DNA of 64,000 bases, taken from NCBI GenBank assembly GCA_019828565.1, contig JAHDYR010000024.1, positions 427,664 to 491,663 of the forward strand. The letters run 5' to 3'. The notes below the pieces were generated by a model, which ran no database searches, had not been told where the DNA came from, and was given only the letters and a program-made list of their open reading frames with translations. The position numbers and the translations under genes were made by a program. Each line of letters starts with the position of its first letter. Position 1 is the stretch's first letter. This stretch comes from Carpediemonas membranifera (lineage: Eukaryota > Fornicata). Shown piece after piece: positions 18,833 to 28,978 of this stretch.

Positions 18833-20416
18833 ATGGCGCATATCGTCCGTTCAAAGCGCGATCTGACGTTCACAACTGGGAAACTAGCGACGGGAGAACA
18901 AGTGGGCCCCGGTTCCTACGATCCTGACGCGAAATTCCACAAGTTCAACAGCGGAGCACCGTTCCGCTCGACCACTCGGCGTGATTTCCTTGATATGTCC
19001 GCTCAGGCTGAGCTTCCTGGCCCAGGAACATACACATCTTCGCCAACGGGCTCCGCGGGCGCTGTTTCGCTATCGAAGAGCGCCCGCTTCGCCGCAGCGC
19101 GAAAGGACCCTGTCCCAGGCCCGGGACAGTACGAGAGCCCAGGTTCGATCAACTCCAGCAAGGGACCGTCGTTCAAGCCGCACGACCACCAGGGCGAGGC
19201 CCGTGCGGTCCAGTGGGTGCGACAACAGACTGCCCCCTCGATCCCACGGGGCGCACAGTCGTTCGGATACGATGAGACACCGTCCCGTGTGCTCATCCAG
19301 CAGGGCCCGCCGCAGGAGATGCTGAGCGGTGATCCTACGAACTCAGTCGGCCCGGGACAGTACGAGCTCGGCCCCACGCCGGTCAAGCGGGCGGCCAAGT
19401 CAGCGTCGTGGGCCCGGTCGCAGTCGAACCGGGGCGACTACATCCCCAACCGTAAGACCCCAGGTGTTGGGGACTACAACGTCGCCCAGTCCTCTGCCCC
19501 GCTGTCCGCCTCGGCCAACTTCAAGTCGTCCATCAACCGGTTCAAGAACACCGCCCCGACCCTGCTCAACCCAGGGCCCGGGGAGTACGAGGTGAGTCAG
19601 CCGATCGCCCAGGTAAGGACCCAGAGCGCGTACCAGGGCTTTGGCCATGCTCAGAGGGACTGTGCCCGCATGAACGGCGGGGCAGGGCCAGGTCCCGGGT
19701 CGTACGACGTCCACGTCGGGGAGGTCAACGGCCTGATGACCAGCTCGCGTCTCAAGTACAAGGGGTTGCCATCCAGACGGTCGGGCGTCGACTCGTTCAA
19801 CTCCTCCGCACCCAGGTTCAGCTCAAAGAAGCCCGCAGAGCTTCCAGGTCCAGGTTCGTACGAACCCCGCCCCGTGTCGAGGCCCGAGCCCGCCCGGCTG
19901 GCCCCCTTTGGTCGGACAACCGGCCGTTTCTCCAACGACACGAAGGAGGGCCCCGACCCTGGAGCATACTACCAGCGCACACCCGCCAAGAAGCCTGTCA
20001 GGGCCTCTGCGGCATTCGCGGACCGGTCGTCCCGTTTTGAGGGCCCGACGTCGCTGTGGGCGACTGCCCGGGTCGACCGGAGGCCCGCCCCTATGTATGA
20101 GCTCGTCGCTGCCATAAACGAGGAGCACGGACGCCAGCCCGCCCCCCACAGTGCACCGCCCGCCCGCCGCGTTCCATTCGGGAGCACGCAGCCCAGCGAC
20201 CGCAACTCCTTCCTGGCCAAGGGGCCGAGAGACATCCCCGGGCCTGGTGAGTACATGCCGGACAAGCCTGCTCGGAAGACGAGTGTGGGGCTGTCCCGGT
20301 CGGCGCGGTTCAACAGGGGCGGGGTGGAGGAAAGACCGGGGCCCGGGTACTACTACACGGAGGGCAGCACCATGGTCAAGCGGAGCTTCAATGTAACGAT
20401 AGACAGACTCGACTGA
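18833..20416 (+). CDS. SHIPPO-repeat (STPGR) protein, axoneme-associated
   Basis: 527 aa with at least ten Pro-Gly-Pro-Gly-x-Tyr motifs spread along its length: GPGSYDP, PGPGTYTS, PGPGQYES, GPGQYELG, NPGPGEYEV, GPGPGSYDVH, LPGPGSYEP, IPGPGEYMP and RPGPGYYY. This is the SHIPPO/ODF3 pattern; such proteins line the lumen of axonemal or stable microtubules. Overall basic, low in secondary structure. An AGTAAAC signal follows at 20437-20443. Its presence argues the organism has a flagellum. Confidence 0.9.
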   Translation: MAHIVRSKRDLTFTTGKLATGEQVGPGSYDPDAKFHKFNSGAPFRSTTRRDFLDMSAQAELPGPGTYTSSPTGSAGAVSLSKSARFAAARKDPVPGPGQYESPGSINSSKGPSFKPHDHQGEARAVQWVRQQTAPSIPRGAQSFGYDETPSRVLIQQGPPQEMLSGDPTNSVGPGQYELGPTPVKRAAKSASWARSQSNRGDYIPNRKTPGVGDYNVAQSSAPLSASANFKSSINRFKNTAPTLLNPGPGEYEVSQPIAQVRTQSAYQGFGHAQRDCARMNGGAGPGPGSYDVHVGEVNGLMTSSRLKYKGLPSRRSGVDSFNSSAPRFSSKKPAELPGPGSYEPRPVSRPEPARLAPFGRTTGRFSNDTKEGPDPGAYYQRTPAKKPVRASAAFADRSSRFEGPTSLWATARVDRRPAPMYELVAAINEEHGRQPAPHSAPPARRVPFGSTQPSDRNSFLAKGPRDIPGPGEYMPDKPARKTSVGLSRSARFNRGGVEERPGPGYYYTEGSTMVKRSFNVTIDRLD

Positions 20417-20631
20417 GACCGGGTTGTCGGGCGAACAGTAAACTTATGATGGTGCGGTGGGGATGGGGTGAGGGAACAAGCCTGGCAATATGGTGGCCAT
20501 TGGACGACCATGTCCAACAACGGCCCCACCCTCATCCATCGGTAATTGCGGCTCAACAATTGGATCATCTAGGAATTTAAGGCGCCCTAGAATTTAAGCT
20601 TCGCATAACCAAAACCTCAACCCTTAAACCC

Positions 20632-21948
20632 ATGGATTCCCTCGTTTCCCGTCTCGAAAACGCTGTTGCCCGTATGGAAACCCTTATCACTGGCAAGCCC
20701 GGCGAGATCGGCGCTCCTGCTGCTGCTGCTGCCTCATCAGCTCCTCAAGCCGCTGAAGTCGATCCCCTCGTCACCCAGCTTGACAAGATCATCCAGGACA
20801 CATTTGGCAAGATCGATAAGGAGGCTGCAACCATCGGTGAGGATGTTGCGGCCGCTTCCGCCGAGGTCATGTCAGTTCTCGCCATGATGCGTGATTTCGT
20901 CGACATCTCCCTCCGCGCCAAGAAGCCCGGTATGGCTGAGCTCGCTGAGGCCACTAAGCCCATGTTCGAGCTTGCGATGAAGCTTGCAGACCCCGATCGC
21001 CGCTCGGCCCACTACGACCACCTCAAGACGTTCGGCGAGGCCATGTCTGCGCTGCAGTGGCTCGTCATGGACCCCAGCATGGGCACGCCCGCCGGGTATG
21101 TCAAGGAGATCGGCGGCAGCGCCATGATGTACGCCAACCGGGTCCGCAAGGGCCAGGCGGGCTGGGACACGGTGGACACGCGCTTCGCCACGGCCATCGA
21201 CGCCTTCTTCAAGCAGCTCGAGGAGTACATCCGCGAGAACTTCAAGACTGGGCTCAAGTGGTGCCCCAACGGCGCCGACCTCAAGTCCATCCATCCTGCC
21301 ATGAAGACCGCCCCTAACCCCCCCACTGGCGGCGGTCTGTTTGACGCGTTCGACGGCAAGGACCCGACGACGATGATGAAGCACGTGACGAAGGACATGA
21401 AGACGAAGAACCAGCCGAAGCAGGCCCCCGTCAAGCCCCAGGCCCCCGCCAAGAAGCCGGTGGCCGCCAAGAAGGACGCCCCCGCCCGCCCCCCCAAGAC
21501 GGAGCTCGTAATGCGGAAGTGGACCATTGAGAACTATGTCGGGGACAAGGTCATCGTGCACGAGGCCGAGAGCGGGCAGTCTGTCTACCTGTACAACCTC
21601 GTCGACTGCGTCGTCCAGCTACCAACCAAGTTCAACCAGCTCACGGTCGACAACTGCAGGGGTTGCGGCATCATCGTCGAGACGACGACAGCCTCGATTG
21701 AGGTGATCAACTCGAAGAAGCTCGAGGTGCAGATTAACGGCACCTGCCCGACCATGACGATCGACAACACCCGCGGCATCCAGGTCCACCTGTCCGAGAC
21801 TGCTGCCGCCGTCGAGCTCCACTCCTCGACGTCCACGGACATGAACGTCCTGCCTATGTGGCTCGAGGAGGAGATCCCCGTTCCCCAGCAGTTCGTCCAC
21901 AAGCTCGTCGACGGCAAGCTCCACACCACCACCGAGGAGCATGTGTAA
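20632..21948 (+). CDS. adenylyl cyclase-associated protein (CAP/Srv2)
   Basis: Actin-monomer recycling factor. 438 aa. N-terminal RLE-type oligomerisation motif (SLVSRLENAVARMETL), helical folded domain with ALQWLVMDP and YANRVRK, a Lys/Pro linker (about 262-288), then the C-terminal beta-helix CARP domain beginning MRKWTIENYVGDK and containing LTVDNCRGCGIIVE and the QINGTCPTMTIDNTRG repeat, which binds ADP-actin. Full length for the family. The stop overlaps a TGTAAAG poly(A)-like signal (GTG TAA AGT). Confidence 0.93.
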   Translation: MDSLVSRLENAVARMETLITGKPGEIGAPAAAAASSAPQAAEVDPLVTQLDKIIQDTFGKIDKEAATIGEDVAAASAEVMSVLAMMRDFVDISLRAKKPGMAELAEATKPMFELAMKLADPDRRSAHYDHLKTFGEAMSALQWLVMDPSMGTPAGYVKEIGGSAMMYANRVRKGQAGWDTVDTRFATAIDAFFKQLEEYIRENFKTGLKWCPNGADLKSIHPAMKTAPNPPTGGGLFDAFDGKDPTTMMKHVTKDMKTKNQPKQAPVKPQAPAKKPVAAKKDAPARPPKTELVMRKWTIENYVGDKVIVHEAESGQSVYLYNLVDCVVQLPTKFNQLTVDNCRGCGIIVETTTASIEVINSKKLEVQINGTCPTMTIDNTRGIQVHLSETAAAVELHSSTSTDMNVLPMWLEEEIPVPQQFVHKLVDGKLHTTTEEHV

Positions 21949-22139
21949 AGTTGCTACTGAATGAATGATGCTCCGCTGTCCCGGGCACTGATGTGAGCAT
22001 TGTCGTCCCGATGTCACCCGGCTGGGCATCGGTATGTCGGACCCTGTACCGACCGTCAAGCAGTGGAAGGGGCGCGCGTTGTCACGTCTCATCGAGATCG
22101 GATCCCGTCCCGGGAGGCCTTGGCATTTCTCTAGGTCTA

Positions 22140-23725
22140 ATGATGTCTGCGGCTGCAAACGTCTCACTGGACGTCAAAGACAGTCTTATTGACGCTTATC
22201 ATGTTGCCGTAGCAGTAACATCCACAATTGCTGGCGATGTGCCTTCTCTGCTTCGTCACGCCTATTCGCGACAATTCGGGCAGATCCTGCCCACGGGGAA
22301 CGATCAGAAGACCATATTATTACCAACAAGCAACGCATCGCCTGAATCCCTCCTCGATAAGCTGATCAGTTTCCCTCTTCTCGACGATAAGGCGCAGCCC
22401 CTCCTCGACCGCGCCCGGTCGATCCTCGCAGACGGCCCGCAACTGTCCATGAACGTTGAACTCGCGGATGGCGAGGAGCTCACGGCCGCCCTGCATACGC
22501 TGAACCAGGGCGCGGTGTGGGCATGTCTGCTGAGTGGCGGGGCCAACCCCGACCTCGAGGACATGGTGTTGAAAGATACCCAAGAACAGCAGCCGCGTAA
22601 CAATATGGCGCACAGTAGGATCCGTAGTTTCTTTGTCTCGAATGCCAAGTGCCTCTGGTTCCTCTGCCGCAAGTTCTTCTTCACCTGGAACGTCGCCGAG
22701 AAGGACGGTGAGTGTTGTCAGTGTTTGGGGTACAACAGTTGCTACCACCACCGCATGTACATGGGCCGACTCTTCATGCTCCACACGAAGCATCACACCG
22801 CCTCACCAGGGCCATGATGCCCAGGGCACTAGAGGTCTGCAGCGACGAGCTCACCCACATCGCCAGGACTCCCAAGGGCCTGTGGGGCTGGGGGTATAGT
22901 GATGGTGGTCAGCTGGGGTTCGAGTCAGATGGCTTCGGCGACCCGACCCGCCTCACCTTCCCCGCCTGCCCCGATGTCGCCGAGCTCGAGGCCAGCCTGC
23001 CCCCCTGGGAGAAGCACAGGATGGTGACAGATGTGTCGATGAAGGGCGGTCAGTCATTCATACTCACCCCGGTCGGCACAGTCACTGCCGGCGAGGATGC
23101 GGTCCTCTTCGCTGGCAGGGTCGAGGAGAACAGCTATCGCTTCAACCCAGTTGCTGTACCAACTGGCTTTGTCCCAGAACGCGTAATGCATGATGAATGC
23201 ACTGTTATCCTCTCCATGGGCGCTCGGCAGGTGATCAGCGGTGACAATGGTTACGGCCGACTGGGACTGGGGCATGAGAATGAGATGACTGGGTTCGTCG
23301 ACCTTCCCTTCAGGGTCGACCGGATCATGCCCTCGAGCGATGAGTTTGCAGTGTACATCAGCCGACGCCAGCTGTTGTTCGCTGGTCTTGTCGGGCAGCA
23401 CATTGCCCAGACTGGCCTGCTGCCTGACACCGACTTCTGCTACACACCCACTCCACTCCGATTCCCATGCTCTGTGCAGGCGTGGTGCTGCACAGACCTC
23501 GCCCTCGTGTGGGTCTGCCCGGGTCAGACCCACTTCAGCGAGCGGTACCCCCACCGGCAAATCACGGTCCCGTTTGAGGCGACGGCGTTTGCTACCTCTG
23601 AACACGTGGTCTGCTTCCAACAACCCTCGGGCCAGTGGTTCGAGACTGGCCTGCAGGGCGATGTTGTTGAGTGTTGTGCCCCTGAAATGTCCTATCGTAT
23701 TGACCGGGTTCAGTTCCTGGCGTGA
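22140..23725 (+). CDS. RCC1-like protein, second paralog, interrupted by a frameshift
   Basis: Paralog of the gene at 6911: same N-terminal domain (ALHTLNQGAVWACLLSGGANPD versus ALLWALLMAGGANPD) and same RCC1-like repeats (GLWGWGYSDGGQLGF..DPTRLTFP). The frame from the ATG at 22140 aligns with the paralog through MYMGRLFMLHTKHHT, then stops at 22815-22817. Alignment resumes one frame over (LTRAMMPRALEV), as if one T of ACC-TGC-CTC were missing near 22800. A 53-nt intron (22757-22809) would also restore the frame but would delete conserved sequence. It may be a decaying gene or a sequence error. Confidence 0.7.
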
Positions 23726-24672
23726 TAAATAATATGAATCTCATAAGTCCACTTGTTGCTGGTCATGGCATTGAGGTGACTCATCTGATGTTCACCGTAT
23801 CTGTAGTGGTAGTATATGAACATCCTACAACTCTTGAGGGGTGTGCAGAATGCATCGGATGCATTAATGGTGTCGTGCATTTCAGACTTGGGCCGAGTCT
23901 GACCCTCGTCAGATGCGTCTCGGCTCGGCAGGCTCCACTCCCCTGTAAATGAAGATTCGGACCTGATCATTGATTGAAACAGCTGGTCACCCGTGCATCT
24001 TCCCCAGTCAGTCAAGTCACACGCATAGCCTCCAGCTCGGCCTGGTCGATTGTCCTGGGTGGCTATCGACGAGGTTATCGTGAAGACCAGGAGGGGAGGC
24101 CGTGTATCTGCAGATATGTGCGATCTTTCCGACCGCTGTGGCAGACTCAACGACGCGCTGGTTCATTGACTCAAGCCTAGGAATACCGAAGGCCACTCGC
24201 CTCTCGACCTCGCACCGGATACCTCAGACACCACAACATCCCATCAGGCCGGCTATATGTTAGCAGAGCTTGCTACTTGGCGGAAACAGCCCTTCCGGAC
24301 AGAAGTCGCGTGGTACAGTGATTTATAACTGGGAAGCAGACCCGGACCCGACTCAAGCAAGGGTCAACATCAGATCCAAATGTCGACTCATCTCCAGTAA
24401 GTTTCAGTCGTTGCTGTACTTTATCAGCAGGTCCATGGGTTGACTTCAATGGGGATAACTGCTTTCAAGTCAGGCGGTGCCTCGCACTCCTCCCTCGCAG
24501 CAGCCTCATCTGAGCATTGCTGGCTAGCTGGAACGGTCCTCCTATGCTGTCGAACGAGGGTTCAGCGATGAGAACAAGCAGTGATCATGGCCAGAGCCCT
24601 GTTCAACATCAACCGACCGTGCCTCCTCATAAATGGATCACTCAGTCAGGCCAAATCGCATTTACAAACCGC
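23726..24672. other. 947-bp region with no supported gene
   Basis: No convincing ORF, tRNA or repeat was found on either strand. The longest ORFs (up to about 146 aa on -, 23710-24150) have no recognisable similarity or biased codon use. The region lies between the 3' ends of two convergent genes, the largest gap in the window apart from the subtelomere. A structured or long non-coding RNA cannot be excluded. Confidence 0.5.
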
Positions 24673-25959
24673 CTACACAAAATCGTCGTGGCCGTCATCA
24701 CCAGGCCGGGCGTGCCGCTGCAGCAGACCAGTGTTGTCGGCATCGCCCATTCCAGGGGACATGACGGGATAGGCTTGCAGGGGTGACACAAGCCCGCCCT
24801 GTGTCATTCTCATTTCATCGCCGACGAAGCCCTCGAGGCTCTCACTCATTCCGGCGGTAACAGTGATGACTGGCGATGCCACGAAGCGGTGGAAGAGACC
24901 AAACGCGTCCGTCTTCCAGGTGAACGCGAAATGGACGGTGGAGTCTGGCAGAGCGACGTTGACGCGGTCACAGGCGGCGTGCATGCGGCCCTCGAGCTGC
25001 GTGCGGCGCATTTGGATGAAGTAGCGCTGGAGGAGGGAGCTGACGAGCATGAACGCGATCATGAGGACTATGAGCAGCAGGCCGGCCATGAGGGCCGTCG
25101 ACACGGCCATGGAGTTCCAGAAGAGCATGGCGTAGAGGCAGTAGGGGATGAGCATGCAGACTCCGAGGACAAAGGGCGCCGCCGTGAAGATGAGGTTGTA
25201 GCGGTGAACATCCACGGTCATGCTCGTGATCGTCCGCATCGCGTTGTCCCAGGTGGGCTTGGTGACGAGGTCAGCGAGGCACTCGGGGTGTTTCCGCTCC
25301 CACTGGTGGCCCAGGAGGTACCGCGCAGACATACCGATGGAGTACTCCACGCCGTGGGCCTCGTGTAGCTCGGGAACGTCGAGGACGACAGCGATTTTGA
25401 GGTTGGACGGGAACCGCATGCGGTAGGGTCGCCAGGGCTGCCTGTACGTGCCGCGGAACACGCGCAGGGAGACATGCACGCCCATATCAGCCAGGTTGTG
25501 GCTCACGGCGATGCGACGGAGGGCGGCCTCGACGCGGCGAGCGTAATCCCAGTGAAGGGCGACGACGGCACCGTAGCCAAGGGCAGAGGAGAGATAGAAG
25601 AGCCACGGGATGCAGATGATCAGCGCCAGGGCCAAGCCGATGGCGACTGACCCGAAGATGCAGACAACGAAGCCGGCGACAAAGAGGAGCGCAAGAAGCA
25701 CATTGATGATGGGGTCGACGAGCCGGGAGAAGTTTCGGACGGCGAGCAGCTCGTGCACAATGGACCGATATGATGCGTCGGATATTTTGTCCATGTACAC
25801 CTCTGGGAGGCCGTCGATGCCGCCGTATGGGGCTGGATAGATTGGAATATGGAAAGGGACGCTTTGCTGGACCGGAGGGTTGAAGTCAAACTCTTCCCCG
25901 ATCATATCTGCGGCGTCCACGAAGTCATCCTCCTCGAAAGGGGGTTCGTTCATTGACAT
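24673..25959 (-). CDS. unrecognised multi-pass membrane protein
   Basis: 428 aa. The acidic cytosolic-type N-terminus is followed by two hydrophobic stretches (about residues 85-140: LLALLFVAGFVVCIFG and LALALIICIPWLFYLSSAL), a soluble segment, then two or three more (about 255-315: FVLGVCMLIPYCLYAMLFW and LLLIVLMIAFMLVSSLL). The tail is Gly/Asp-rich. The layout, paired TM hairpins with loops, fits a transporter or ER-shaping protein, but no family is recognised. Start at the first ATG (MSMNEPP); the frame opens further upstream only through a non-ATG codon. Confidence 0.65.
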   Translation of the reverse strand: MSMNEPPFEEDDFVDAADMIGEEFDFNPPVQQSVPFHIPIYPAPYGGIDGLPEVYMDKISDASYRSIVHELLAVRNFSRLVDPIINVLLALLFVAGFVVCIFGSVAIGLALALIICIPWLFYLSSALGYGAVVALHWDYARRVEAALRRIAVSHNLADMGVHVSLRVFRGTYRQPWRPYRMRFPSNLKIAVVLDVPELHEAHGVEYSIGMSARYLLGHQWERKHPECLADLVTKPTWDNAMRTITSMTVDVHRYNLIFTAAPFVLGVCMLIPYCLYAMLFWNSMAVSTALMAGLLLIVLMIAFMLVSSLLQRYFIQMRRTQLEGRMHAACDRVNVALPDSTVHFAFTWKTDAFGLFHRFVASPVITVTAGMSESLEGFVGDEMRMTQGGLVSPLQAYPVMSPGMGDADNTGLLQRHARPGDDGHDDFV

Positions 25960-26186
25960 TGTGAGGATGCGTTCGCACTGCAAAGCTGCGCGTGCTATAT
26001 CCGGAGTTGCCTGACTGGGAACCCGCTGTGTATGGCTCAGGTAGTGGCATCGAACGACGTCTGTATGCGGCGGGCTTGGATTTCGACAGGATGTGGTTTA
26101 TCCAGAGAGCCAGGGGAGGGGAGAAGGGATCAATAGTCTTCTAGCAGCAGTCCCCAGCCGCACTGCACACACCAGAGGCTGGCTAC

Positions 26187-26552
26187 ATGCCACAGGCCGT
26201 GGGAGGCTCCATGCCCATAACGCAGGTTAACCTCAGAACGAACGCGCAGACGATGAGCGAACGTAGAGCAGACAAAAGAAACCCATACACTGACGAGTCA
26301 TTTGCATCATTGGACATGCCGACGCTCGTAGACTCCCTGATTGTGAAGGCATACGACCGTGCGAAAGAATTCGTCCGTCAGCGGCCCAATGAGATTATTG
26401 AGGAGGTATCAGAGCGCGAAGAGGCACTCATGGACGAAATTGAGCGGCTGAAGAAGTCCAATCTGTATCTAGAAGGCATCGTCCGGGTTAAGAACGACGA
26501 AATCGCCGAGCTCGTGGAGATTATCCGCAGCATCTCGCAAGAGGACGACTAG
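26187..26552 (+). CDS. small coiled-coil protein, 121 aa
   Basis: Two thirds is a predicted coiled coil (KAYDRAKEFVRQ ... EEVSEREEALMDEIERLKK) with a leucine/isoleucine heptad pattern, after a polar N-terminus. The ATG at 26187 is the first in frame; the next (26211) would give 113 aa. Small conserved basal-body or ciliary proteins often look like this, but I cannot name one. It is convergent with DPM1, whose stop is 42 nt away, and GATAAAC between them may serve as a poly(A) signal. Confidence 0.6.
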   Translation: MPQAVGGSMPITQVNLRTNAQTMSERRADKRNPYTDESFASLDMPTLVDSLIVKAYDRAKEFVRQRPNEIIEEVSEREEALMDEIERLKKSNLYLEGIVRVKNDEIAELVEIIRSISQEDD

Positions 26553-26593
26553 ACGTTTACTACAGCTATGATATTATAGGATAAACGCGCCCA

Positions 26594-27338
<745 letters not shown>

Positions 27339-27714
27339 TGTTGAACGATGCTCGTGGTTTTGGTCCTCGAAAAGTCGGTCGAGTCGACCTGTTTCCATCC
27401 AAGTACCGCCCCAGCTGAATGCACCGATGCAATGTACAGCAGACGCGATGCTGTGTTACCTGCTCTGTTTTTGTACCCAGACTCGTGCTTCGCGGCATGG
27501 CCCTAATCAAATCCTGCCAGTCAAAAATCGAAAACGATGCCAGGCAGCCTTCTTTCTCTGTGAGCCAATCGCGCCTTGCGTTAAATCACTTGAATTCACC
27601 CGATTTGAATTGATTTCAATTATCTCGACACCTGTGTGTCGAAGTTTTGTCGACTTGCCTCGTCGACGATTCGAACGGTGTTTGTTTGAGCTTTGTAGCC
27701 TTTATTCAGTATCC
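27339..27714. promoter_or_regulatory. divergent intergenic region between DPM1 and eL43
   Basis: 376 bp separate the two ATGs. The eL43-proximal half is AT-rich (about 27580-27625) with the inverted pair CGACAC/GTGTCG near 27628-27642 and repeated GTCGA motifs. No specific factor site is assigned. A long + frame crosses this region into eL43 but has no ribosomal-protein similarity before the ATG at 27715. Confidence 0.4.
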
Positions 27715-27987
27715 ATGGCTAAGAGAACGAAGAAGGTCGGTGTTACTGGCAAGTACGGTACTCGCTATGGTTCTTCTCTCCGTAAGATGGCCAAGAAGAT
27801 CGAGATCGCCGCCCACTCCCGCTATGTGTGCCCCTACTGCGGCAAGCACAGCGTGAAGCGCACTGCTGTCGGTATCTGGTCCTGCCGTGGCTGCGGAAAG
27901 ACCATGGCCGGCGGTGCCTGGTCTCTCAACACCACCGCTGCCGTCACCGCTCGCGCCACCATCCGCCGCCTCCGCGAGTCCCTGTAA
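27715..27987 (+). CDS. 60S ribosomal protein eL43 (L37A)
   Basis: 90 aa, full length for the family. Begins [20 protein letters not shown] and carries the zinc finger [22 protein letters not shown] (four Cys), followed by AGGAW. Part of the large ribosomal subunit. Strong C-ending codon bias. CGTAAAC follows the stop at 27999-28005. Confidence 0.97.
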   Translation: MAKRTKKVGVTGKYGTRYGSSLRKMAKKIEIAAHSRYVCPYCGKHSVKRTAVGIWSCRGCGKTMAGGAWSLNTTAAVTARATIRRLRESL

Positions 27988-28132
27988 ACGGCTAGCATCG
28001 TAAACCTCCAATGCGTCAGTTTGTTGTTTTATGGGTGAACTTTCGTCCCTTTGTCGCCATGCTTCGTTTGCAACAAAACGGGAAGAAGGCAGCTGGTTGA
28101 TCCAATTTAAAGGTAGTGCACAGGTACAACGC

Positions 28133-28746
28133 TCAGAACACGAACTCTTCCTCCTCCTCAGCCGGGCCAAGGCCAGGCTCGTCAACTCTGCAAATGGCAA
28201 ATGGCGTAACCTTGCCAGCGGTGGCAGGCAGCTCAATGCCAATAATTCTGCATCGACATACTCCACCCTCACGGATGACCCTATTGGCATTGTCGCCAGT
28301 GCCGACCCAGGTCACTGGGGTGGATGTGGAGTCGAAAACGTAACCAGATAGACGCTAGGTAAAGGGGCGAGCGTTGGACAAACGGATTGATCGACGAACA
28401 CACGCATGGGGCCAGCGGTCGCATGGAAGCCAGTCTCATGCGCCGTGCCGACGATGACGTCGATGACCTCGTTGATCATCGGGACAAAAACGAGGGCGCT
28501 GTATCTCACCTTGAACGAGGCAGAGCCGCCATAGCGTACAGCAGACTCATTGGACTCGGATTCTGGCAGTAGGAAACCTTCTGAGATTTCCATATTCCCG
28601 ATAACGGCTACAATTGAGCCGATTCCGTGAAGGTATCGACCTTCGACCTCGCTCTTGAGGATATCCTTGATATATCTCTGCATACCAGAGTTATAGTACT
28701 TGGGCGGCACATGGACGCGCCTACTAAGAGTCATACGCATCAACAT
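28133..28746 (-). CDS. RNA polymerase subunit Rpb7-like (Rpb7/Rpc25 family)
   Basis: Stalk subunit of nuclear RNA polymerase, most like Rpb7 of Pol II. Spliced from exon 1 (28384-28746) and exon 2 (28133-28354), 194 aa. The N-terminal SHS2-like domain contains LKSEVEGRYL and VRYSALVFVPMINEVIDVIV; the OB/S1 domain contains GFHATAGPMRVFVDQS. Splicing joins DQS to RLSGYVFDSTSTPVTWVG and leads to REGGVCRCRIIG and FAICRVDEPGLG, matching Rpb7 without gaps. The acidic tail (EEEEEF) and EPGLG recall Rpc25, so a Pol III assignment is the alternative. Three nearby in-frame ATGs (28746, 28740, 28734). Confidence 0.85.
28355..28383 (-). other. 29-nt intron in the Rpb7-like gene
   Basis: GTTTGT donor and TTTACCTAG acceptor; phase 0. 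The weakest acceptor match of the set, but the protein alignment across the join supports it. Confidence 0.8.
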
Positions 28747-28978
28747 GCCTGTTTTCGGGGAGCCGCGTTCGCGTCTGCAGAAAACTGCAAGTCTAGAATT
28801 CCGGCCCTGTAACGTTAGTCAGGGTATGCTAGGCATGTAACGGCTCAGTACACTCGTACCAGCATCATGCTAGCGAGCTTGTTTGGTCACCCCGGCATGA
28901 AGCTCTCCGGAAATAATATTGGAGGGTCCCCAAGCACGTCACACAATCAGCAGATGCGGCACGTAGCGTCCTGGCATC

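Noticed and set aside
22757-22809. 53-nt intron as explanation of the RCC1-like frameshift
   Set aside because: It restores the frame but deletes a segment whose substitutions against the paralog look like coding conservation. The acceptor CTCACCAG lacks one base of the local motif. Kept only as an alternative.
23726-24672. Possible tRNA genes in the 947-bp gap
   Set aside because: No B-box (GTTCRANNC) with a matching acceptor stem could be found on either strand.
28312-28354. Rpb7-like gene ending at the in-frame stop at about 28312 without splicing
   Set aside because: This would remove the conserved second half of the OB domain; a 29-nt intron restores it in alignment with the family.
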